NCBI GenBank assembly: GCA_001584585.1 | Contig: LSYV01000077.1 | Location: 164,053-184,955, forward strand | DNA: 20,903 nucleotides | Direction of reading: 5' to 3' | From: Gonium pectorale | Taxonomy: Eukaryota > Chlorophyta > Chlorophyceae > Chlamydomonadales > Volvocaceae | In this document: piece by piece, positions 8,466-17,700 of the stretch | How positions within the stretch are numbered: the stretch's first letter is position 1 | Layout: each line of letters begins with the position of its first letter | Notes under the pieces: generated by a model | Told to the model about the DNA's origin: nothing | The model's database searches: none | The model's input: only the letters and a program-made list of their open reading frames with translations | Position numbers and translations under genes: made by a program

Positions 8466-11400
8466 ATGAAGCGATCCCAGCCGGCCTTAGATCCTATTCA
8501 TGGGGAGCAGCAGCAGCAGCAGCACCCGAAGCGCGCCTGTGTCGCGCCGGATGGCCGAGAAGGGGATTACGCGGGTAATCTGGGGGCAGCAGTCTCCGAG
8601 CCAGCCGTCGGCATAACGGCTGCAGAGACGTCGCCCAGCGCCGTCACCAGTGGAAGCAGGAGGGTCCATGCGCCATACAAGGTGCGCCGGGGCGCGTGGT
8701 GGCCTTTAGTAACGGCAGTGGTATCTTGCGAAGGCTTGCATGAGAGCTTCCAGGCGAGATCACATTGCCATTCCGTGGGTGCGTGACTGTTGCACGCTGT
8801 GGAGGAAGCGCGCCAGCTTGCGGCCATGCGCACCTTGCCCTTGCCGACCCACTTCGACCCCGACCCCACAACGAACGGTAGCCACAGTCTTACCTTTCCC
8901 CCCGTGCTTCCCGCCCTCCGAGATTGCGCATGTGTCGCGCCGCGCTTTGCAGCTTCGCCCGCCGCGACGGCGGCCAGCTCCCCCCCCCCCCCGCCCCCTA
9001 AATGCTCCTCTGCGGCCTCCCTTTGCGCCACCCTACCCCGTTGCCCACCCTCGCACCACCCGCCGTTTTCGCGGCCCCCCTGCAGTGCCCAGTACCCGGA
9101 TACAGCGGCCAGCTCGGCACCCGCAAGACCCTGGGCATGAAGCGGCGCCTCCAGGACACCTACCACCACCACCCACGCTACAGGGGCGATGACGACGACG
9201 GCGATGGCGGCGGCGCGGCCGACGACCCCACCGAGGCAGCCGCCGCCGCCGCTGCTGCTGCCGTCGCAGCAGCAGCAGCAGCCGCCATTGTTGATGAGTA
9301 CGACTACGACGACGGCGGCGGCGGGCGCCGCGTCGCGCCGCCGTTTGCGCAGCGTGGCGGCGGCGGCGGCGAGGCCAGCGAGGGGACCACCGCCGCGGGC
9401 GGCCCGGGCGGTTCCAGGTTCGAGGCTGATCAGGAGAGTGGTGACTGGGCTGCTGCCAGTCCTGCCGGCGCGACGGCGACGTCGGCGCGACGGCCAGCGC
9501 CTGCGGCTACGGCAGCGCAAGCCCCGGGCCCCCGGGCCAGCACCATGAATGAGCGCCTGGCGGCGGCCGGCGGCGCCGGCGCCGGCAACGGCGCCGCCCG
9601 CGGCGGCGCGCGCACGGCCCCGCAGATCAGGCGGCACAGCCGGCCGGTGCGACGGGCGGATGTTCCGCTGACTGAGGCCGAAGCCGCGGCTGAGGCTGCG
9701 GAAGCCGCCGCCTCGGCGGCGGCGGAGCTGGCGGCCGCGGCGGCGGCGGCTCGCTCTCCGTCGCCGGCAGAAGTGGGGGCGGAGGCCGAGGAGGGCCCTC
9801 ATCGGGGCGCGGAAGAGGACGGCGGCGGAGCATTAAAGCCGGCGGCGGCGGCCGCGTCCGTGGCGCCGCCGCGACGCTCCACGGTAGCGGAGGAGGTGTA
9901 CGCGCGGACGAAGCTGCGGCAGCAGCAGGAGAGGCAGCCAGCGCATGGCGCGGCGGCGGCGCCGCCGGCGCCAGCAGTCCGGCCCCGCCTCCGGCCCAAC
10001 GTGTTTGGCAACCTGAACCAGGCCAGGTTCACTCCGGCCGAGGTGCCGCTGCCCGTGACGGCCGCGGCGCCGGCGCCACCGCTGCCGTCAGCCGCATCGG
10101 CGGCCCAGGTGGTATCCGGTGCAGAGCCGGTGGGGCAGCGTCCCATGCAAGCGATCGGCGCCACCTCGACGGCGGGCGCCGCCAGCCTCGCCGTCGATCA
10201 AGCCGCCGCTGCTGGCGCCGCAGAGCCTCCGTCTGATACTGCACCCACCGCTCCACTCGCCCTCGCCGCCGGACCGCAATTGCTGGGGCCTGGCGCCGCT
10301 ACTGGCCCTTCCCCTCCTCCGTCGCCGCCACAGCCCATCCCACATGGCCCCTCCGCCGAACCGCCTGCGCCGATCCTCTCCACGCCTCCCAATGCGGCGG
10401 AGGGTCCCCCATCGGCTGCTGGCGCGCCGGCGGCGGGCTTGGGCAGCACGCCGGCGGCGTTGGACGCCATCGACTCGGTCGCAGCGCTGGGCATCACCAG
10501 TCCCACCGCGTCACATCTGACGGATGCCGCCACCGGCCACGAGTGGCGACCGTCTCGCGCTGACACCCTCCGCGCCCCCGCCGCCGCCAGCGGCGGCGGC
10601 GGCGGCCGCATCCCTGCGGCAGTTCACGGCGATGAGGGTGCGCATGCCGAATCTGCTCCTGCCACCGAAGCTGGCGACGCCGCGGGCGCAGCAGCCTCTC
10701 AGAAAGGCGCCGGCGGGCCGCCAGCATCCGCGCCCGGGCCCCCGGGCGTCGCGGCGCCATCGGCTGCCTCGCAGCCGGCCGCCAGCCCAGCCACCGGTGC
10801 CGGCGCTCCCACAAGCGGCGAGACAGGCGCTGCTGTCACAGAGGGCGGCGCAGGCAGGACTCCCGGCGATGAAAGCGAGGGCGGGGCTGCGCTCGTGGCC
10901 AGCATCGTGGTCGCTTCCACAACAGCGACAGCCATGCGGGGCGCCGGCGTCGGCGCTGCCGCTAATGCTGCTGCGAACGAGGTCACGTCGGTAGCCGCCA
11001 TCTCCTCCTCCCCTCCGTGCGTCACGGTTGCGACCCAACTGCGCCTCCTGGCCTCGGCGGTGCCGGAGGCTGCCATTGCCGACACCGACGCCCTCGCTGG
11101 CGCTGCCGCGGATGCCGACTACGCTGTTGCCAAGATCGTCATGGCAGCCGACGACGGCGCCGAGCCTCGGGCGGCAATCGAGGGTTCGTCGAAGCCGCGC
11201 CAAGCACAGCAGGCATCGGCATCGGCCGGCACCTCAACCCAGGTGCTCGCCTCCGGCGGCGCTCAGGAGCCGAAGGACCAAGGCTCCGGCGCCGCTCCGG
11301 CTGCCGCCGCCAGCCAACCGGACCCGCTTGCTGTTCCGCCGGCCGCTCCTCAACCGCTGTCAGCGGCGGGTCAGGGGGACGGCCAGGGCACCGAAGCCAC

Positions 11401-13201
11401 GGGCGGTGGGAGAGGTGACCAGCCCGTGGGTGCTGACGGCCGGTCTGCCACAGCGGCCGAGGCGGCTGCCGTCCAGGGCCATGCCCCGAAGGGGGTGGAG
11501 GCTGGGGCGGGGCAGGGCCCGGCGCAGCCTGCCGCGGTGCCCACGCCCGCGGCAGGCTTGGAGGGTGCAGCGTTCGATGGCGAGGAGGAGCTCGGCATGG
11601 CGGAGTCCGCAGCCGTTGCACCTGCTGCGCAGCGCCCAGAGACCGCCGCCACCGCCGCCGCCAGCCTGCCAGTCGCGCAGCCCGCCGCCTCACAGGCAGG
11701 ACCGCCAGGCGGCGCAACGGGCCCGAGCGACGACTACCCGTCTTCTGCTGGCGCGGACGCTGCCGCCGATCCCGGAGGCGATGCAGGCCCCTGCGACGGG
11801 GCGGCACCGCAGCCTGCCAGCCTGCACGCTGTCGATGACTCCGGCACGCGCGGGGCCGGTGCTGTGTCCCAGACGGCATCACCACAGGAGGACGACCCGC
11901 TCGGGGGGCTGCTCCCGCGCTCGCTGCCGGAGGGGCAGGAGGGGATCGACAGGGTCATTGAGAGCCTGCTGGACTCAGCGCTGCCCCTGACAGGTCTGAT
12001 GCAGGGCCCGGAACCGCAGGTCGGGCCGGCCGAGGCGGCGGTGCAGGGCAGTGCGGCGGAGGCGCAAGGACCCGCGGGCCAGCCATCAGCTGCGGCCACA
12101 GGCGACGCGCACGGAGCACCTGCACGCACAACGGCGGTGGAAGACAAGGCAGCGATGCTGACACTGGTGCGAATGCCGGCGGCAACGGCGGCGGAGGCGA
12201 CGTCCGGCGACGGCGGTCAGTTTGTGCAGCCCCGGTCTCCAGGGCAGCCCGCTGAGGCGCCCCCGGGTCTGGTGGGAGGAGCCGTACGAGGTGCGCCCGA
12301 GGGCTCTGTTGAGGACATGAAGCCGCCTGGAGATAGGCCTACGTCACAGGCGACCGGTATGAAACTGGCTGCAGCCGCAGCAGACCCGCCGCTGCCTCGT
12401 GGCGTTCATGGGGCGTCCACCGTCGACACGCCAGCTGCCGGCCTTACGTTTGAAGGAGCGGTCGAGCAAGCAGCCGTGCCGGCGGACGCCGCAGCGCCAA
12501 CAGAGGGCACATCGCAGCCAGGCGGGGATCCCACCAAGGCAACCGATGTGGCGGCGACGGGAGCGGCGGGCGCGCCGCTCGGAGCCGCACACCAGGCAGC
12601 GTCGCCGGCGATGGCGTCGAAGGCTCCTACGCCCCAGTCTCCGGTGCAAAGCCCTATGGCGAAAACGGAAGGAGAGGCTGCGGAGACGGCGGCGACGCCT
12701 TGTCGCCTCCCGTCCGGCCCGGCTGCTGACGCGGCTGGGCCTCGTCCATGCCCGCACTCCATCGTGCTACCAGCGACGGCGATGGAGACGGCGGCAGCAG
12801 CGCCGGGCCAAACGCGAAGCGGTGAGACTGGTGAGGTAGTGCAAGCAAGCGCACCGGCGCCGGTGCCGTCAACGACGGGGACTTCAACGACGGGGCAGGG
12901 CAGCGTGGTGCAGCCCGGGACGGTGGAGGCGGCGGCTCCGGACCTGCAGCTGGCGGCCCCGGAAGCCCCGGAGCTGGCGGTCCCGGAGGCGGCACCGGAG
13001 GCAGTGCCGGCGGCAGAGAGAGCTGCGCAGCAGGTGACGGAGGCGGTGCCGGCCACCGCGTCTGCGGCAGCTGGGGATCAGGCGGCGTCGTCGTCGGCCG
13101 CGGAGACGGCGCCTGTGGCGCACGCTGATTCGGGCCAGCAGGATGGCCCTGCGGATGGCGGTGCGCCTCCCGGAGCGGCGGGCGAACCGAAGTTAGGGTA
13201 G
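8466..13201 (+). CDS. RAD54 N-terminal-module protein with a giant Ala/Pro/Gly-rich low-complexity region
   Basis: Exons are 8466-8681 and 9086-13201 (phase 0, AAG|GTGCGC to CTGCAG|TGC), giving 1,443 residues. Residues 1-72 start MKRS and contain poly-Gln and a basic KRA patch. Residues 70-89 read PYK then CPVPGYSGQLGTRKTLG, matching the segment before the motor in the RAD54 next door. After a His/Asp-rich linker the protein is almost entirely Ala, Pro, Gly, Ser and Gln. It has an Ala/Glu helix-forming stretch (about 264-300), a less biased island about 338-392 (EEVYARTKLRQQQER, RPNVFGNLNQARFTP), another about 721-766 (LRLLASAVPEAAIADTDAL), and an amphipathic island about 1010-1046 (GIDRVIESLLDSALPLTGLM). 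It has no helicase motifs. Exon 2 stays open for 1,371 codons while the other frames break repeatedly. Stop is TAG after GEPKLG. Function unknown; RAD51 or chromatin binding through the module is inference. Confidence 0.8.
8980..9000 (+). repeat. Poly-C tract in the fusion-gene intron
   Basis: A nearly pure run of C broken by a single G lies about 90 bases before the acceptor at 9084-9085. The complementary strand is a G-run. Confidence 0.8.
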
Positions 13202-14486
13202 AGCTGATGTCCGCAACGCGCGGGTTGGGCAGCGAGCGGTCAGGCAGCGGCTGCTGCGCCAGGCGCCTGTGGCTGGAGCAGAGCGATGAGTTGGAGGAGA
13301 AGGAGGAGGAGGATCGTGCACCATGTATGCAACAAGCACGGATGTTCCGGGTGAAACACCTGCAGTGAGCGCAGCAGGTTGGATGAGGGAGCCTGGGCCG
13401 TATCCGCAACAGCTGCGACGCAAGATCGTAACGTTCGCATGACCGAGGACGGCAAGGTGTGCTCTCAAGCAAGCGGTTAGCGAGAGATGCAGGTGGCGGT
13501 TATTGGTTGTGAGTAGGATTTTATTCCATGGCAGGCAGAAGAGGCTGAGTAAAGCGTGGAGAGGGTTTTGGGCGGTGGCAACTGAAGGGTAGATGGGGCT
13601 TCCACATAGCCACAAGTGACATGGGCAAAGCGGTGAGATCCAAGAGGTGGTCAGCGCGCGCAACCGTGGCCTTTCAGGGCAGGGATCTTGTACCACTAGT
13701 CGTGGTTAATTAGCAGCGAGCGCAGGATGCCCTAGTTGTTTTTACTGCGACAGATCGGCCCTCTTGGCAATGACGACTGTGGGGCCGGACAGACGGCCCG
13801 CAGCACTCTCCGCACGCTGGGATGGAAATTTGGCGGAGTCCCGCACTGCCAATCCCGGAGGCAGACTGTAGTGGTTGTACACTCACCACTACATCCCTTT
13901 CTCCCTGGTTCAAGGTCGGGGTCACAAGTTCATTCAACCCCTTCGTACATGCGTTACGACTCAGGCATCCGCCCACAGCCTCCCAGGGATAGCTACGAAC
14001 ACGGAACGACCCGTGGGTCGGTCCGTAGGGTTTTCTGCACATGCAGCCCGGAAGCCCACAGCTGTCGCCCATCGCAGAGTACATTGACAGTGACCAAATG
14101 TGCTTCGAAGGTTCGTCGCGCTTGGCATGTGGGCTCAAGCGCGCAGTCTGTGATCGAGCTGCGGACCTCGTCCCTTTCTGCTCCGCAGGGCAACTAGTCA
14201 AACATACATACATTTACAATGCCGTTTGATGATGCAAATGCAACCACAAAAAAGCAAGACTTTGTCCATGTGGTCGGGGATGCAATGCTGGATTCCGACA
14301 TTCTGTCCATCGCCCAAGCTGCCCTCGTCTCGCCTCCATACACTGTAATTGCATTATACCAGGCTGCAGGGTGTTTGGGCGGGTTGACGCCCTCGGCGCC
14401 ATTTCTCTGTTGGTAACGCGTCTGAGTCCCAAAGCGAACGTGCGATGACCGCTCTATCTGTTTACTTCTACATTATTGATCAAACC
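13202..14486 (+). other. 3' UTR of the fusion gene and intergenic region before RAD54
   Basis: No convincing gene is seen in these 1.3 kb on either strand. The ORFs present lack biased codon use. The first TGTAA after the stop is at 14344-14348, which would make a long 3' UTR of about 1.1 kb ending only about 130 bases before the RAD54 TATA box. An unrecognised earlier signal is equally possible. Confidence 0.5.
14344..14348 (+). terminator. Candidate TGTAA poly(A) signal of the fusion gene
   Basis: This is the only plus-strand TGTAA I found between the fusion-gene stop (13201) and the RAD54 promoter. Confidence 0.35.
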
Positions 14487-14496
14487 TATATATAAG
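14487..14496 (+). promoter_or_regulatory. TATA box of RAD54
   Basis: TATATATAAG sits 230 bases upstream of the RAD54 start in an A/T-richer interval. The stretch from here to the ATG at 14726 contains no other ATG, so the predicted leader has no upstream ORF. Confidence 0.65.
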
Positions 14497-14725
14497 CGCA
14501 AAGGGTGGAAAGCCATTTGTGCTGCGAAAGGAAGCTAGGTTAACGATCAGGTCAAGGCCGTGCTTCAGCGCAGCTTGCTTCCGCGAGTGCGTACCTTCAG
14601 CTGCGTGCATTACTTGAAGATCATAGAGCAGCCTTCGACTGCTCCCCCTGCGTCCGCTGCCACGTGGTGGCCGCGCCAGCTCACGCGACTGCGCTGCCCG
14701 TCGCGAGAACGCTGCTGCAGCCACA

Positions 14726-17700
14726 ATGAAGCGCTCGGCTGGCGTCGCCGTGCTGCGCCAGCAGAACACCCAGCGGTTCATAGAGACCAGCTCGGACGAA
14801 GCCGACGACGAGTGCGGTGACGCCGGCGCTGCCGCTGGCGTCAGCGGCGGCCGCGACGCCGAGGCAGCCGAGGCCGAGGAGGTGTCGGAGGAGGCGCCGC
14901 CTTCGCCGTCGTCTTCGGAGGACGACAACGACGACGATGATGACGATAACGAGATGGGTGCGGAAGGAGACGAGAACAAGCCACCGCGGAAGGCAGCGGC
15001 AGCAGCTCCGCAGCCGAGCGGCCGTGGAGCGCAAGCGCGGGGCCGAGGCCGGGGCGGCCGCGGCGGCCGGGGCGCCTCGGGCGGCGGCGGTGCAGCAGCA
15101 GCCCGGACGCCCGCTGGCGCAGCGGCCGGCGGCTGTGCGCCGGGCTTGTCCGGCGTAAAACGACCCGGGTCAAGCCTGGGGATGAACCGGCGCCTGGGGA
15201 TGGCGGCTGGCGGAGGGGTGGGAGGCAGCTACGGCGCTGCGTCGAAGCCGTACAAGGTGGGCGGGTGCTGTGCGGTGTGGAATGGGCCGGGCAGGGCTGC
15301 ATGGCAGGGTCTGTGCCCACGTCCGCACGCCGCTCGCCAGCGTCCAATTTTCACACATGCATCGCTTGCGAGGCGCGATGTGGGTCAAGGTCAGTAGCCC
15401 AGCACAATCCGGAGCCGGACAGTTGGGCGACTCGGTGGGCGGCTACCGTGCCGGGTGCGCGGCCATTTGCGTCATGGACCGTGCCTCGCAAAAACCCTGG
15501 GGCAAACCCAAGACGAACTTGCTGTTGCGCCTTCCTCCTCCCTGCCTGTGGCTCGCCCCGTCGACCGCACAACCGATCAACCAGATCCCCCCCCACGGCT
15601 TCCCCCGCGGTTCTCTTAACCACGCCCACTTCGCAGTGCCCCATACCCAACTACCGCGGGCAGCTGGGACAGCGCGGGACGCTGGGCCCCAGGCGCCTGC
15701 CGGTGGCGGCGCTGCAGAACCTGTTCCGCCAGCTCAGGACAATCGTCCCCGCAGAGGTACGTTGCTACCGGTATATGCAATACACCAAGCGGGCACCACG
15801 CGGGCACGTACGGCAGCGTGGATCACATGTGCACACATGCATGCCGTACCCGCTGAGCGGCAAGGCAAAAACTTAGAAGGCCCCTGCACCCGTTAGGATC
15901 CTGCCAACGGCGTGCCTTCCGCGTCTGTCCATCCGTACAACACGCCATAATCCCCGTGCTCCCTGCCCCTCGTCCCTAATTGCCACCCGGCCCCGCCAGG
16001 CCGCCAAGGCTGCCGCGCCCGGCAACGACGGCGGCGCGCCCGCCGAGCCTCTGTGCTTGTTCGACCCGGCCACCGAGCCGGAGGACTCCCCGCGCCGCGG
16101 CTTCTCCGCCATCTGGGTCGAGGCGTGGCTGGCCCGGCAGCTGCGGGCGCACCAGCGGGAGGGGGTGCGCTTCATGGTGCGTGTGTGCGGCGTTTTCTTG
16201 CGTCGTGTTGTGTTGCGCTGTGTTGTGCTGTGTTGGGTGGTATGAGAACGGCGGAGCGGACCTCCGCCAGCGCGGGGTACATCTCACGTCGATGTCGGAG
16301 CCAGTGCGGCGCAATGGCCGCGTCTCATCTGCTATGGGCGGGGGCGGCTGACAGCCTTCACAGCATTGCCCAGCTGTTGCGCGGGTCCCCTGCTCGGCAG
16401 CCTCCCCGGCGTCGCCTCCACACATGTGTGGCGACCGGCGCGTCGGCAGCCCCTGTGCCGCCCCGCGCGTGCCTTGCTGCCCCTTGACCAAGGAGGGATA
16501 GCAATAGCATGCGCGTCCGGCTTTCCTAACTGAGAATGCATTCGAACCCATCACGGCCCCCCTCCCCCCTCCCCCTCCCACGGCCCCGCCCCCCCCTCCC
16601 CAACAGGTGCACTGCATCACGGGGCTGCGGCAGGAGGGGCTTAGCGGCTGTATCCTGTGCGACGGCATGGGACTGGGCAAGACCTTCCAGGTGCGATTGA
16701 TCACCGATGACATTCGTACTGCCGTACCGCTGGAGCAGGGGGCTGGAACTTTCGGTGGGTTGGAGGGGGAAGCCGCCCGCGCTGCGCCGTTCTGCGGCTG
16801 CCGACAGGAGTGGCAGACCCGCCCTGCGAACAAGGCCAAGCTTTGCCCTTTTTATTCTACTTGGCCTGTGACCTGCTTCATGTCCACTGCCCAGCCCGCC
16901 GGACTCCCGGGCTCAGCCTGGGAGATCCCCCCCAACCCTGCGCTTCCCTTCTTATGGCCCTCCTACCAGCCCTCTCAAGGCTCCACCTCCCCGCCCCGGC
17001 CCCCTCCTCCCCCTCCCCGCCAGTCCATCGCGACGCTGTGGACGCTGCTGACGACCGGCGTGGCGGGCGGCCGGCCCACCTGCTCCAAGCCGCTCATCCT
17101 GTGCCCCGCCTCTCTGGTCGCCAATTGGGGCGCGGAGCTGACGCGCTGGCTGGAGGGCCGCGTGGCGCCCGTGGTGGTGGACGACACGCGCGGGGACAAG
17201 GTCTGTGCCCCCCGGACCCGGAGGATGCCGTGCATGCTGCACAGTGCCCTACCAGTGCTGCCCGCCTGTGTGCGCCGCCCATGTGGCAGACGAGCGTAGA
17301 CAGCCGCCAATTCGTTATCGGGTACCTGGCCGGGACTGCGCTGCTGAGCGCTTGGCGCGCAAGCCGCCCCGACAAGGGGCGTTGTGTTTGTTCTCTTCAA
17401 GGGAAGAAAGGGCGGGGGAGAAAGGGGCGAGCGGGCGAAGGGCGCCGTCCGAGCCTGCACGCCCGTTGGGATGGGACCGTCGTCAGGGGGCTGTTACCGC
17501 CCCGGCTTTCTGGCCTGGTGGCTGCCGGAAGGCCGAGTGCACGCGGCGCCGGTCGGGGCTGTTCGCCTCATTCCTGCACCCCACCCTGCCCGCCCTCCCG
17601 CGCGCCCACAGGTCAAGGAGTCCCTGTCCAGCTTTGGCGGCTACGCGGCGGTGCGGGCCGGCAAGCCGCAGGTACGGCAGTACGACTTAGTAGCCGTACG

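Noticed and set aside
9002..9085. ATG at 9002 as the start of the giant ORF
   Set aside because: The acceptor at 9084-9085 and the RAD54-like splice join put this ATG inside the intron.
8567..9802. Minus-strand ORF of 411 codons overlapping the fusion gene
   Set aside because: It crosses the intron and second exon of a better model and is Arg/Gly/Ala-biased in the way antisense GC-rich frames are.
11028..11990. Plus-strand 320-codon ORF within the fusion gene
   Set aside because: Arg/Pro-rich out-of-frame shadow of the 1,371-codon exon.
13710..14213. Minus-strand ORF of 167 codons with a TTACA nearby
   Set aside because: No codon bias, no recognisable domain, no splice partners; the region is better read as UTR and intergenic.
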